A stretch of DNA of 64,000 nt from Myxococcus stipitatus DSM 14675. GTDB lineage: Bacteria > Myxococcota > Myxococcia > Myxococcales > Myxococcaceae. The DNA lies in contig NC_020126.1 of NCBI RefSeq assembly GCF_000331735.1, forward strand, positions 9,427,501-9,491,500, read 5' to 3'. The position numbers were made by a program, and so were the translations under genes. Under the pieces are notes generated by a model. That model did not search any database and was not told the origin of the DNA. It was given only the letters and a program-made list of their open reading frames with translations. Shown here one piece after another: positions 1-8,816 of the stretch. How positions within the stretch are numbered: the stretch's first letter is position 1; each line of letters begins with the position of its first letter.

Positions 1-718
1 CGTCGACCAGGCTCCGGGGCACCTCGACACGCGCGCGACGCGACCATTCCCGCAGCGCCTCGCCCTGACGCTCGCGCTGCGCCTGGGCCTCCCGCTCGGC
101 GGCGAGCTCCCGACGGAGCTGCGCCATCACCTCATCGCGCGTGGAGCCGCGCGCGAGGACGGCAAAGAAGTCCGAGGACTGCTCATCGAGCGTGGCCACC
201 TCGCGCGCGGCCGTGAGCTTCACCACGAAGTGAGCCGCCACGCCCCGGAGCGCCTCCACCGGATGGTCCCCGGGAAGCGTGAGCTCCACCGCGTGCGTCT
301 TCCCCACGTTCAAGCCCACGAGGGACTCGAGGAGCCCTGGGAACCGCGGGTTCGCGGCGACCTCGGTCCACCACTCCGAGCGCGCGGAGAAGGCCATCAG
401 CCGTCCGTTCGCGAACCCGAGGACATCCAAGAGGACGTCATCCCCCGCCGCCACCCGCTCACCCGGCGCGCGATTCCTTCTCGGGGCAAGGGCTCGACAC
501 AACGTCCTGTAGCGCGCGAGCACGACCTCCTCCGTGAGGGCCACGGGGACCGGGGCCTCCGACACCTGAGGCTCCGCCCTCGAGGGTGCCACCGAGACAT
601 CCGGGGACCGGGACCGGAGACGAGCCAGTGTGCCCGCGGCCCTGGCCAGGAGCCCCATCCCCTGAAGCTCGCCCGTGGAGAGCGGCAAGCCCGCCCTGCT
701 GGAGTCGTGGGAGCGCAT
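1..718 (-). CDS. Trigger-factor-like chaperone/peptidyl-prolyl isomerase, 3' end cut by window edge
   Basis: About 239 codons are visible on the minus strand with no stop before the window edge, so the C-terminus is missing. I read the start as the ATG ending at 718. The middle part (residues ~95-170) has the flow of a trigger-factor FKBP-like domain: a permitted-leaving-group stretch, then 'FPGLLESLVGL', then 'HAVELTLP', ending in 'VKLTAAREV'. It is followed by a charged helix and 'VEVPRSLVD', which matches the start of the trigger-factor SurA-like C-terminal domain. The ribosome-binding N-terminal domain is short or diverged, so this looks like a paralogue rather than the housekeeping Tig. 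Trigger factors help newly made or exported proteins fold. Family assignment is by motif reading only and is moderately sure. Confidence 0.6.
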   Translation of the reverse strand, partial: MRSHDSSRAGLPLSTGELQGMGLLARAAGTLARLRSRSPDVSVAPSRAEPQVSEAPVPVALTEEVVLARYRTLCRALAPRRNRAPGERVAAGDDVLLDVLGFANGRLMAFSARSEWWTEVAANPRFPGLLESLVGLNVGKTHAVELTLPGDHPVEALRGVAAHFVVKLTAAREVATLDEQSSDFFAVLARGSTRDEVMAQLRRELAAEREAQAQRERQGEALREWSRRARVEVPRSLVD

Positions 719-759
719 GGAGTCCGGTACGCACACCTCCCCCTTCCGGTTACACGCGC

Positions 760-1341
760 TCAGTGCACCATGGCCGGCTGGACCCAGACCTCTTCTCGCA
801 GGAGCGGTGAGTCGACTCGCGGCGAGACACCCTGGGCCACCTGTCGCAGCAACGCCTCGCAGAAAGCCCAGACATCCCCCGGGTGGCGCGAGGTGATGAG
901 GTTGCCATCCTCCACCACCTCCCGGTCCACCCACCGCGCGCCCGCGTTGATGAGGTCTGTCTTCAGCGATGGCCACGACGTGAGGATTCGCCCCTCCGCG
1001 ATGTTCGCCTCCACCAGCAACCACGCCGCATGGCAGATGGCCGCCAGCGGCTTCTCCGCGCGGAAGAAGTCCCGCACCAACCCCACCATGTCGATGTCCA
1101 GGCGCAGCACATCCGGTGAGTAGCCTCCCGGAATCACCAGCGCGTCGAAGTCCCGCGAGCTCACGTTCCTCGCCGCCCGCTCCGACGTGACGACCTCGCG
1201 CCCCTGCCTCCCCCTGACGGCCTGCCCCGCCTCCAGCCCGATCACCACCGCCTCGTGGCCTGCCTGCCTCACCTGGTCATAGGGGACGCGGAACTCCTCG
1301 TCCTCGAAGTCGTCGGCCAGGATGAACGCGATGCGCGCCAT
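760..1341 (-). CDS. PfpI/DJ-1 family protein (class I glutamine amidotransferase-like)
   Basis: A 193-aa protein starting at MARIAFILAD. The frame stays open further upstream, but this start fits the family's N-terminal beta strand. The nucleophile elbow AICHA puts the reactive cysteine at about residue 103 with histidine at 104, and acidic residues near 13-16 match the conserved glutamate region. This is the PfpI/YhbO/DJ-1 fold, whose members act as stress proteins, proteases or deglycases; the substrate cannot be told from sequence. No membrane segment or signal peptide is seen, so it is cytoplasmic. It lies 41 bp upstream of the trigger-factor-like gene on the same strand, so the two may be cotranscribed. 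Confidence 0.88.
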   Translation of the reverse strand: MARIAFILADDFEDEEFRVPYDQVRQAGHEAVVIGLEAGQAVRGRQGREVVTSERAARNVSSRDFDALVIPGGYSPDVLRLDIDMVGLVRDFFRAEKPLAAICHAAWLLVEANIAEGRILTSWPSLKTDLINAGARWVDREVVEDGNLITSRHPGDVWAFCEALLRQVAQGVSPRVDSPLLREEVWVQPAMVH

Positions 1342-1532
1342 GAAACGTCTCCTTGTTCCTCGCGGGCGGGTTGTCCCGCTCGAGCAAGGTGCCCACGCGC
1401 CAGACGCCGACACAGCCTCGTCCGAGCAACCCGCCCGCCCGCCCCCTGGCCGACACGAGCCCACCCCTCTCACGTCCGCTCCCCTGCCCTCGGCGCTGGC
1501 GTGGGAGCGCACGCGCGGACATTAATCGCCCC

Positions 1533-2699
1533 ATGCGCGCCTCTCGCCTGCTCGCCTCCGCCACCCTGGTGCTCGCCGTCTCCACCGCCGCCTGCCGCAA
1601 GAGCCAGGCGCAGGGCACCGCCTCCCCGCGGGACTGCGTGCGTGTCGCGGATGACTGGGGCTCGGACGGCGCCGTGCCCTTCACCGTGGATGTCGTGGCC
1701 CAGGGCCTCGAAGTCCCCTGGGGCATCGCCTGGCTGCCCGGCGGCGACGCCCTCGTCACCGAGCGGCCCGGTCGCATCCGCCTGCTGAAGGCGGGCGTCC
1801 TCCAACCCAAGCCCGTGGCCACCGTGCGCATCACCGAGGCCGCGGAGGGAGGACTGCTCGGCATCGCCGCGCATCCGGACTTCGCCACGAACCGGCAGGT
1901 CTACGTCTACGTCACCACCGACGCGAGCGGCCGCGACGAGAACCGCGTGGAGCGCTGGACGCTCTCCGAGGACCACTCCACCGCGACGTTCGACCGGGTC
2001 ATCTTCGGAGGCATCCCCTCCGCGACCTACCACGACGGAGGACGCCTGCGCTTCGGCCCGGACGGCATGCTCTACGCGGGCACCGGCGACGCCCGGGACC
2101 CGGACCGCTCCCAGGACGTGAGTGACTCCGCGGGTAAGCTCCTGCGCCTCACGCCCGAGGGACAGGTGCCCCAGGACAATCCCTTTCCCGGCTCCCCCGC
2201 CTTCCTCACCGGCCTGCGGAACCTCCAGGGTTGGGACTGGAAGGATGCCACCACGCTGTACGTCACGGACCACGGCCCCAGCGGTGAGACGATGCGCCGA
2301 GGCCATGACGAAATCAGCCTCGCGCGCCCGGGGGCCAACCTGGGCTGGCCCGGCATCTACTCGTGCGAGCTTCACGAAGGGCAGGTCACTCCCTCGCTCA
2401 CCTTCGCGGACGCGATGCCGCCCGGGGGCGCGGCCCTCTACACGGGCACCTCCATCCCCGAGTGGAGCGGCTCGCTGCTCGTGGGCACGCTCGGCTCGCG
2501 ACACCTGCACCGCGTGGAGTTCGCCTCGGACAACCCGGCCCGGGTCGCTCGACACGAGGTGTACCTGCGCGACACGTATGGCCGCCTGCGCGAGGTGACG
2601 ATGGGTCCCGACGGCCACCTCTACGTCACCACGAGCAACTGCGACGGCCGCGGAGACTGCGGGCCCCGGAAGGACCTCATCCTCCGTTTGAGGCGCTAG
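1533..2699 (+). CDS. PQQ-dependent sugar dehydrogenase family lipoprotein
   Basis: A 388-aa protein starting at MRASRLLASA, where a lipoprotein signal begins; the lipobox STAAC gives a modified cysteine at residue 21. The mature part is a six-bladed propeller of the glucose/sorbosone dehydrogenase family. Family signatures include 'VPWGIAWLPGGDALVTER', 'GGLLGIAAHPDF', 'DGGRLRFGPDGMLYAGTGD', 'LQGWDW' and 'DHGPSGE'. Related soluble aldose dehydrogenases use PQQ to oxidise sugars in the periplasm. Whether this one holds PQQ or is a structural relative is not known. The open frame extends about 60 codons upstream, but that stretch has no domain character and would bury the signal peptide. It stands alone, divergent from the PfpI gene. 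Confidence 0.9.
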   Translation: MRASRLLASATLVLAVSTAACRKSQAQGTASPRDCVRVADDWGSDGAVPFTVDVVAQGLEVPWGIAWLPGGDALVTERPGRIRLLKAGVLQPKPVATVRITEAAEGGLLGIAAHPDFATNRQVYVYVTTDASGRDENRVERWTLSEDHSTATFDRVIFGGIPSATYHDGGRLRFGPDGMLYAGTGDARDPDRSQDVSDSAGKLLRLTPEGQVPQDNPFPGSPAFLTGLRNLQGWDWKDATTLYVTDHGPSGETMRRGHDEISLARPGANLGWPGIYSCELHEGQVTPSLTFADAMPPGGAALYTGTSIPEWSGSLLVGTLGSRHLHRVEFASDNPARVARHEVYLRDTYGRLREVTMGPDGHLYVTTSNCDGRGDCGPRKDLILRLRR

Positions 2700-2762
2700 G
2701 ACTCGAAAGCCTCTCGTGAAGGGGGAGTGACCGCGCGCACCCGTTCTGGAAGACTGCGCGCC

Positions 2763-4349
2763 GTGCACTTGGAGATGCCTCTCGTCATTGGATTGATGGT
2801 GGCCGCCATCGTCCTGGCCATCGCCGCCAAGCGGGCGAACATGCCCTACAACGTGGCGCTCGTCGTGGGAGGCCTGCTCATCTCGGTGGGCAACCTGCTG
2901 CCTGGCGTGCCGCCCCTCAACCCGGAGGTGGTGTTCCTCGTCTGCCTGCCGGCGCTGCTGTTCGAGGGCGGCATCATGGCGGACCTCAATGGCATCCGCG
3001 CCAATGCCTTGCCCATCCTCATCCTCTCCACGCTGGGCATGGTGCTAGCCATTGGCGCCACGGGCACCGCGCTGCACTTCCTGGTGGACCTGGCCATCTG
3101 GCCCGCACTGCTGCTCGGCGCGCTGCTGTCCGTGACGGACACCGTCTCCATCCTCTACGCCTTCCGTCGCGCCCCGGTGCCTCCGCGCCTGTCCGGCATC
3201 ATGCAGGGCGAGAGCCTCTTCAACGACGGCACGGCCCTGGTGGCGTACGCGGCCATCGCCAGCGTGGTGGCGGGAGCCGCGGCGCCCTCGCTCCCCATGC
3301 TGGCCGCGCGCGTGCTGCTCGCGTCGGCGGGCGGCGCGGTCGTGGGCCTGGCGGTGGGCATGCTGGGCGGCTTCGTCATCCGCCACACCGAGGACCCGCT
3401 CGCCGAAATCATGGTGACGACGGCCGTGGCGCTGGCGTCCTTCGTCGTGGCCGAGCAGCTCCACCTGTCCGGCGCCATCTCCGCGGTCGTCGCGGGCCTG
3501 GCCGTGGGCGTCGGCATGCGCAAGAACGTGTCGCCACAGAGCCAGGTGGCCATCCACTCCTTCTGGGAGTACGCCACGTTCGGGGTGAACACCTTCCTCT
3601 TCCTCGCGGTGGGGCTCACCACGAAGCCGGAGACATTGCGCGGCTACGTGCCGGAGACACTCATCGCGGTGGCGTGCGTGCTGGCCGGGCGCGCGGTGGC
3701 CATCTATGGGCCCTTCCTGCTCTTGCGCTTCATCCGTCCGGCGGAGGCGGTGCCGCCTCGCTGGCAGCACGTCTTCATCGTGGGCAACATCAAGGGCGCG
3801 CTCTCCATCGGCCTGGCGCTGGGACTCCCCGCGGCCACGCCGGGCCGGGAGAAGCTGGTGGCCATCGCCTTCGGCGTGACGCTGGTGTCCCTGGTCGGCC
3901 AGGGCTTGATGCTCACGCGCGCGCTCAAGTGGCTGGGCCTCTTCCGGCAGGACGAGGTGGCCCTGGCCATGTCCGAGCAGCGGGGCCGGCTCATCGCCAG
4001 CCGCGCGGCGCACCAGGAGCTGGCGGTGTTGCATGAACAGGGGCTGGTGCCTCGGGCGGCGTATGACCACCTGCGCAGTGAGTACCAGGTGAACATCGCC
4101 CGTGCGGAGCGCGAGCTGCGGCGGCTCAACGAGCACCACCTCACGCAGGGGGCGCGAGACCTCATCGCGATGCGGCGCCGGCTCATCGACGCGGAGCGCA
4201 CGGCGCTTCAAGGCGCGCGCCGCAGCGGACTCATCCCGGAGGCGACGGCGGAGCACATGCTGGCGCAGCTGGATGAGCGGACGCTGAATCTGGAGAAGGT
4301 GCTGCACGGCGAGGAGCAGACGGTGGAGCACGGGAGGAAGGCGTCGTGA
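2763..4349 (+). CDS. CPA1-family Na+(K+)/H+ antiporter (NhaP type)
   Basis: About 528 aa with a dozen hydrophobic segments, beginning 'MPLVIGLMVAAIVLAIAAKR'. It carries CPA1 landmarks such as 'PALLFEGGI', 'SVTDTVSILYAF' and 'GESLFNDGTALVAY'; the FND motif is the ion-binding aspartate region. Residues after ~395 form a cytoplasmic, charged helical tail of about 125 residues, likely coiled coil and regulatory. Start codon is uncertain: GTG at 2727, GTG at 2763 (chosen, with GGAAG 11 nt upstream) and ATG at 2775 are all in frame. Its stop overlaps the next gene's start by 4 bases (GTGA), so the RCK/cNMP protein is almost certainly its partner. Predicted role is monovalent-cation/proton exchange across the inner membrane. 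Confidence 0.92.
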   Translation: MHLEMPLVIGLMVAAIVLAIAAKRANMPYNVALVVGGLLISVGNLLPGVPPLNPEVVFLVCLPALLFEGGIMADLNGIRANALPILILSTLGMVLAIGATGTALHFLVDLAIWPALLLGALLSVTDTVSILYAFRRAPVPPRLSGIMQGESLFNDGTALVAYAAIASVVAGAAAPSLPMLAARVLLASAGGAVVGLAVGMLGGFVIRHTEDPLAEIMVTTAVALASFVVAEQLHLSGAISAVVAGLAVGVGMRKNVSPQSQVAIHSFWEYATFGVNTFLFLAVGLTTKPETLRGYVPETLIAVACVLAGRAVAIYGPFLLLRFIRPAEAVPPRWQHVFIVGNIKGALSIGLALGLPAATPGREKLVAIAFGVTLVSLVGQGLMLTRALKWLGLFRQDEVALAMSEQRGRLIASRAAHQELAVLHEQGLVPRAAYDHLRSEYQVNIARAERELRRLNEHHLTQGARDLIAMRRRLIDAERTALQGARRSGLIPEATAEHMLAQLDERTLNLEKVLHGEEQTVEHGRKAS

Positions 4350-5476
4350 AAATCGTCATCGCGGGAGGTGGACGGGTGGGCAGTGTGCTGGCCGCGCGTC
4401 TGGTGGCCGAACAGCACAGTGTGACGGTCATCGAGCGGGATGCCGCCACGTGCACGCGCCTCTTCGAGGAGGTGGGCGTGGTGACGGTGTGTGGCGACGC
4501 GACGAACCCGCAGATGCTCGAGGCCGCGGGCGTCACGTCCGCGGACGTGGTGGCGGGTGTGCTGGCGCGCGACTCGGAGAACCTGGCGTTCACGATGCTG
4601 GTGCGCAGCATGTCCCCGGCGCGCCTCATGGTGCGCATGTTGGACACGAGCTACCGCGAGGCGTATCGGCTCGCGGGTGTGAAGGACCTGGTCGCCGAGG
4701 CCGAGGTCGTGGTGGCGAAGATGACGACCGCCATCGACTTCCCGCAGGTGGCGGGCTCGCTGCCCTTGGGGGATGGCGACACGGTGCTCTTCGAGCTGGC
4801 GCTGCCCATGCGAGCGCAGGTCGCGGGGCAGACGGTGGCGCAGGTGCGCGGCATGGAGGGCTTCCCGCGCGAGTGTGTCTTCATCGGCGTGGTGGACCCG
4901 CAGGGCCGGGCGACGCTGCCGGATGGGAGCACGCTGCTGAAGGCGGGACACACCGTCATCTTGGTGGCCCGGCGCGCGCAGTTGGCGGAGGCGGTGACGT
5001 TCCTCACGCGGGAGCCGGTGGGCACCACGGGGGTGGCGATGCTGGCCTCCACGCTGCGCAAGGTGGACTTCCTGGCGCCGCTGAACACGGAGGAACTGGA
5101 GACGGTGGCGCGCGGCGCCGAGCACCTCCAGCGTCCCGCGGGCACGGAGCTCTTCCGACAGGGCGATGCGGGGGAGAACTTCTACGTCGTGCTGTCGGGC
5201 GAGGTGCAGCTCAAGGACACCGGTGGCCAGTCGGTGGCCATGGTGAAGCAAGGGGGCTTCTTCGGTGAGCTGGCGCTGCTCACGGGGGAGCCTCGGACGG
5301 CGACGGCGGTGACGAGCACGGCGTGTGAGCTGGCGGCGGTGGGGCGCGACGACTTCCGCAGCGTCGTCATGGCCAACCCGGGTGTGGCGCTGGAGATGAG
5401 CCGCATCCTCGGCGAGCGCCTGTCGCGCGTGCAGGGCATCAAGCCCTCCAAGCGCTGGGGCCTCTTCGGGCGGTAG
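4346..5476 (+). CDS. RCK (TrkA-N/TrkA-C) regulatory subunit with C-terminal cyclic nucleotide-binding domain
   Basis: A 376-aa cytoplasmic protein with a GTG start inside the antiporter's stop codon. Residues 1-115 are a TrkA-N Rossmann domain with the dinucleotide loop 'IAGGGRVGSVLAARL'. Residues ~130-220 look like TrkA-C. Residues ~235-360 are a cNMP-binding domain containing 'FFGELALLTGEPRTATA', which keeps both the Gly-Glu ribose contact and the Arg that contacts the cyclic phosphate, so real cAMP or cGMP binding is plausible. RCK domains gate K+ channels and CPA antiporters in response to NAD(H), ATP or c-di-AMP. Here the gate probably responds to a nucleotide cofactor and to a cyclic nucleotide. 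Gene order and overlap tie it to the antiporter. Confidence 0.9.
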   Translation: MKIVIAGGGRVGSVLAARLVAEQHSVTVIERDAATCTRLFEEVGVVTVCGDATNPQMLEAAGVTSADVVAGVLARDSENLAFTMLVRSMSPARLMVRMLDTSYREAYRLAGVKDLVAEAEVVVAKMTTAIDFPQVAGSLPLGDGDTVLFELALPMRAQVAGQTVAQVRGMEGFPRECVFIGVVDPQGRATLPDGSTLLKAGHTVILVARRAQLAEAVTFLTREPVGTTGVAMLASTLRKVDFLAPLNTEELETVARGAEHLQRPAGTELFRQGDAGENFYVVLSGEVQLKDTGGQSVAMVKQGGFFGELALLTGEPRTATAVTSTACELAAVGRDDFRSVVMANPGVALEMSRILGERLSRVQGIKPSKRWGLFGR

Positions 5477-5486
5477 TGCCGAGCAG

Positions 5487-5515
5487 GAGCGGGACTTCCT
5501 CGAGGAGTCCCGCTC
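5487..5515 (+). terminator. Hairpin after the RCK/cNMP gene
   Basis: A ten-base stem (GAGCGGGACT pairing with AGTCCCGCTC) with a 9-base loop starts 11 bases after the stop codon at 5476. There is no clear U-tract, so it is either an intrinsic terminator of the weak high-GC kind or a 3'-end stabilising hairpin. Confidence 0.6.
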
Positions 5516-5520
5516 ACACG

Positions 5521-5726
5521 CACGAGCGTCGGGCCGCCTCCACTTGCCCACTTACGGGCGAGGCCGAAGAGCGGGAATCCACGGGGAGCCCACTCACGCG
5601 CACGAGCGTCGGGCCGCCTCCACTTGCCCACTCACGGGCGAGGCCGAAGAGCGGGAATCCACGGGGAGCCCACTCACGCGCACGAGCGTCGGGCCGCCTC
5701 CACTTGCCCACTCACGGGCGAGGCCG
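5521..5726. repeat. 80-bp direct tandem repeat, about 2.6 copies
   Basis: Near-identical units begin at 5521, 5601 and 5681 (each opening CACGAGCGTCGGGCC), giving a period of exactly 80 bp; the third copy stops after about 46 bp. Copies 1 and 2 differ at only a couple of positions, so the duplication is recent or maintained. The array sits between two converging genes, just past the hairpin at 5487-5515. No credible protein is encoded across it, and the unit length and lack of spacers rule out a CRISPR array. Confidence 0.9.
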
Positions 5727-5761
5727 TCGACCCCGCCCGCTCGTTCCGCGGAGTGCTGACT

Positions 5762-6934
5762 TCAGGCCGCGCCCAGGGCCTTCAGGATGCGCTCGGCCTG
5801 GTCGCGAATCTCTCCCTGGCCCAGCGTCCTCGCCCGCTCCGCGTGGTGGAGCGACGCGGCGCGGTCCGTCATGAACGTGGCCACCGCCATGTTCAGGTTC
5901 GTCGTCGCGTCCGCGGGGTGCGCGGCCAGGGCCCGCTCCAGCAACGGCTTCGCGCGCGAGTGCTCATCGTCCTGCATCAGATGCATCGCCAGGTCATTCA
6001 CCGGCCCCAGCTCGGTGGGCACCAGCGCCACCGCCTCTTCCAGCCGCCGGCGCGCCTCCTCCCGCTCTCCCAGCGCGCCGTGCATCTGCGCCAGCGCCGT
6101 CAGCGTCTGCCAGCTCCCAGGCGCCATCCGCAGCGCCTCCTCGAAGAGGGCCTTCGCCTCCGCGAAGGAGCCGGCGCTCATCACCGCCAGCCCGTGCATG
6201 TAGACATAGTTGACGTGGGCCGGCTCCAGCTGCCGCAGCTCCAGCGCGGTGCGCTTCGCCCCCTCCGGGCTCCCCGCGGACAGGTACAGCTTGAAGAGGT
6301 CCTCCAACACCGCGCGGCGCAAGCTCCCCTGCGCCTTCTCCAACGCCTGCGTCCCCGCCTGGATGGCCAACCCCAGCGCACCCTCCGCCGAGTGCGCGCG
6401 CGCCAGCATCAACAACGGCATCGCCTCCTGCGGCGCCCGCTCCGCCGCCTTCTGGAAGTGCGTCACCGCCGCGCCCAGGATGCCCTGCTGGAGGTGGATG
6501 CGGCCCAGCTCGAAGTGGACATGCGCGCTGTCCGGCGCCACCTGCAGCGCGGACTCGTACGCGGCCCGGGCACCGTTCAGGTCTCCCCGGTCCAACAACA
6601 GCCCCCCCAGGTTGAAGCGCTCGAAGTAGCCCGACGTCGGCGCCGCGGCCAGCACCTTGAGCGCCTCCAGCGCCTCCGCGTTGCCCGCCTGCGCGCGCAG
6701 CATCGCCAGGTGCGCCTGCCCCTCGGCGTGGTCCGGCTTCACGCTCAGGAGCCGCAGCGCCGCGGTCTCCGCCTCGCGCGCGGCCCCCACGCTCAGGTAC
6801 GTCCGGACGAGCCCAATCAAACACTCCACATCGTCCGGGTCGATGGCGAGTCCCTTCTGGAAACTCTTCACCGCCTCCTGCGACTGCCCCACCTGCAGCA
6901 GCCGTCCGCCTTCCCGAGCATGCGTCGATGACAT
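5762..6934 (-). CDS. TPR-repeat protein
   Basis: A 390-aa soluble protein built from about ten tetratricopeptide-like repeats, seen as repeating helices with A-x-x-x-Y/F-x-x-A-L and P-x-x-x-x-x-x-x-x-L-A spacing. Examples are 'AVKSFQKGLAIDPDDVECLI' near residue 22, 'ARAAYESALQVAPDSAHVHF', 'AVTHFQKAAERAPQEAMPL' and 'AKALFEEALRMAPGSWQTL'. It has no signal peptide, membrane span or catalytic domain, so it is probably a cytoplasmic scaffold. The ATG at 6934 is chosen; no good Shine-Dalgarno sequence precedes it. It is the last gene on this strand before the tandem repeat, and its partner cannot be told from context. Confidence 0.85.
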   Translation of the reverse strand: MSSTHAREGGRLLQVGQSQEAVKSFQKGLAIDPDDVECLIGLVRTYLSVGAAREAETAALRLLSVKPDHAEGQAHLAMLRAQAGNAEALEALKVLAAAPTSGYFERFNLGGLLLDRGDLNGARAAYESALQVAPDSAHVHFELGRIHLQQGILGAAVTHFQKAAERAPQEAMPLLMLARAHSAEGALGLAIQAGTQALEKAQGSLRRAVLEDLFKLYLSAGSPEGAKRTALELRQLEPAHVNYVYMHGLAVMSAGSFAEAKALFEEALRMAPGSWQTLTALAQMHGALGEREEARRRLEEAVALVPTELGPVNDLAMHLMQDDEHSRAKPLLERALAAHPADATTNLNMAVATFMTDRAASLHHAERARTLGQGEIRDQAERILKALGAA

Positions 6935-7011
6935 GCGCCGGGTTTACCACGAGGGCCCCGGCCCCGGCAGTCCACGCCCCCGCCCCCCGCTGGGAGCGCG
7001 AGTCCCGACAC

Positions 7012-8730
7012 TCAGCGACGCAGGGCCGCCGCCGCCACGCCCGGCAGCTTGAGCCACGACGGCGCCCGCTCGAAGTCGACCAGCCGCGTCCCCAAGTCCC
7101 GCGCGCCCCGATGCCCCGGCACCCACGGCGGCGCCATCAGGTTCGTCAGCGGCGCGCGCAGCACCGACTTCTCCACCTGCTCCAGCATGAGCGTGTTGTG
7201 GACCCAGCCCAGCCCGCTCTGGATGTCCCGAGCCGTCGAGGACGGATGCCCGCCCCAAGGCAGGGAGACGAGCGCATACCCCGCCGCCGGCCAGGTGTTC
7301 ACCGCCACCGTGCCATAGCGCAGCTCCCGGATGGCCTTCTCCACCGCCGAGGCCACCGCCGGGTCCTTCAACGAGCTGGGGTGCACGATGAGCGTGGCGT
7401 TCAGCGTCCCCCACACCTTCTCGTTGAGGAACGCCACCGCGCCGGCCAGGAAGGACACCGGGTCATCCCCACCGGGCAGGCCCGTCTCCGACAACACGGT
7501 GCACCACGGCTCATGACGGAACACGCGGTCCTCCGCGTGCCCCGGGTCCACGTCCGAAATCAGCGCGTAGGGCAGCTCCCCCTCGTGCGCGTGGCCCAGC
7601 TTGCGCAAGTGGGCGCGGCCCTCGGTGAACTGGCGCCAGCGCTGCTCCGCGCCCGGGTAGAACGCGCGCCGCACGGCGGCCTTGCCCAGACTCGCCGCCA
7701 CCGCGTCCACCACCCGCGCGCGGGTCCCCCACCCCTTCGGCTGCACGAGCAGCTTGGCCGAGTTGCAGTTGAACGACGCGTTGTTGGCCACCATGCCCGC
7801 GATGTTGTCCGCCTGGAAGCGCAGCTCTCCGTCCGAGTACGGCCCGGGCACCACCACCACCGGGGAGATGTTCCCCAGCTCGCTGGTGAAGGGCTTGCGC
7901 AGCAGCGGCTCGTTGCGAGCGCGCCGCGCCTCCGACTCCGTCCCGGGAGGTCCCCACACCAGCGCGTCATGCGTCTTGTCGCTGCCGGTGATGTGCACCT
8001 CATCCACCGCGGGATGCGCCACCAGCGCGGCGCCCTCCTCCGCTCCGCCATACACCACGGCGAAGACGTCCATCCGCACCAGCGGGGCGAAGGCCTGCTC
8101 CAGGAAGGGCCCCAGGTAGGCATTCACCGGGTTCATCTTGAGCACGCAGGCGGTGCCCTCGACGAAGAGCTTGTAGAGACAATCCGCGGGCGGAATCGAG
8201 TTGACGTTGCCCGCGCCCAACACCGCGCACAGCCGGCCATCATGCGGCTTGCGGTAGAAGGACGCCTGGTGCTCGGGGAGGTTGTCCGCGGTGACGCCGG
8301 GCAGGAAGTGGACCTCGCCCTCGTTGCGCGGCAGCAGCATCCCCTCCAGCGTGTCCATGGGGTAGATGCGCGCCGCGAGCCGGCCGTCCTCCAGCGTGCG
8401 CAGCCGCGAGGCGGGGATGCGCGGGACACCGTGCTGCTGGATGTCCCGGAGCGAAGTGGCCAGCAGGCGCAGGTTGCGCACCACCACCATGGGGCCCGCC
8501 AGCCACTCCTCTCCCGCCATGGGACTGCTGGGGTCGACTCCCTTCGCCTCACAGGCCGCGAGCACGCTCTGCTCGGCGATGGCCGCGTAGCCCCGGCTGA
8601 GCTCCTCCAGGAGCGCGAGGCGCTGGGGCACTCCCAGCTTCACCCACGTCCGGGAGCCCGCCTTCACCCGCTGGATGACCGTGTCCAGCGTGCTGGAGGG
8701 AGTGTTGCGAGGACTGGCGGCGAGACTCAT
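7012..8730 (-). CDS. Aldehyde dehydrogenase superfamily protein
   Basis: A 572-aa protein. The ATG at 8730 is preferred over the longer open frame because GGAGG lies 10 nt upstream. It has the ALDH layout: a nucleotide-binding region with 'CAVLGAGNVNSIPPADCLYK' and 'HITGSDKTHDALVW', the element 'LGNISPVVVVPG' where the family carries its catalytic glutamate motif (E-L-G), and a cysteine in 'SFNCNSAKLLV' at the catalytic position. It is longer and more diverged than standard 480-500-aa ALDHs, with an N-terminal extension. ALDHs oxidise aldehydes with NAD(P); acyl-CoA reductase activity is also possible in such diverged members. Substrate unknown. It lies 86 bp after the M56 peptidase gene on the same strand. 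Confidence 0.85.
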   Translation of the reverse strand: MSLAASPRNTPSSTLDTVIQRVKAGSRTWVKLGVPQRLALLEELSRGYAAIAEQSVLAACEAKGVDPSSPMAGEEWLAGPMVVVRNLRLLATSLRDIQQHGVPRIPASRLRTLEDGRLAARIYPMDTLEGMLLPRNEGEVHFLPGVTADNLPEHQASFYRKPHDGRLCAVLGAGNVNSIPPADCLYKLFVEGTACVLKMNPVNAYLGPFLEQAFAPLVRMDVFAVVYGGAEEGAALVAHPAVDEVHITGSDKTHDALVWGPPGTESEARRARNEPLLRKPFTSELGNISPVVVVPGPYSDGELRFQADNIAGMVANNASFNCNSAKLLVQPKGWGTRARVVDAVAASLGKAAVRRAFYPGAEQRWRQFTEGRAHLRKLGHAHEGELPYALISDVDPGHAEDRVFRHEPWCTVLSETGLPGGDDPVSFLAGAVAFLNEKVWGTLNATLIVHPSSLKDPAVASAVEKAIRELRYGTVAVNTWPAAGYALVSLPWGGHPSSTARDIQSGLGWVHNTLMLEQVEKSVLRAPLTNLMAPPWVPGHRGARDLGTRLVDFERAPSWLKLPGVAAAALRR

Positions 8731-8816
8731 GGGGAGGAGACCTCCGGAAGAAGGGGGGCCGTCCCAAGTTAGGAGAGCCTCCACCCCCGCGCCATGAATC
8801 CCGAGCCCGAGCGTCC

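Noticed and set aside
719-780. Lipobox-like LSAC upstream of the trigger-factor-like start
   Set aside because: No hydrophobic signal region precedes it and the stretch overlaps the end of the PfpI gene in another frame.
5521-5726. CRISPR array
   Set aside because: The repeats are contiguous 80-bp units with no unique spacers and no cas genes nearby.
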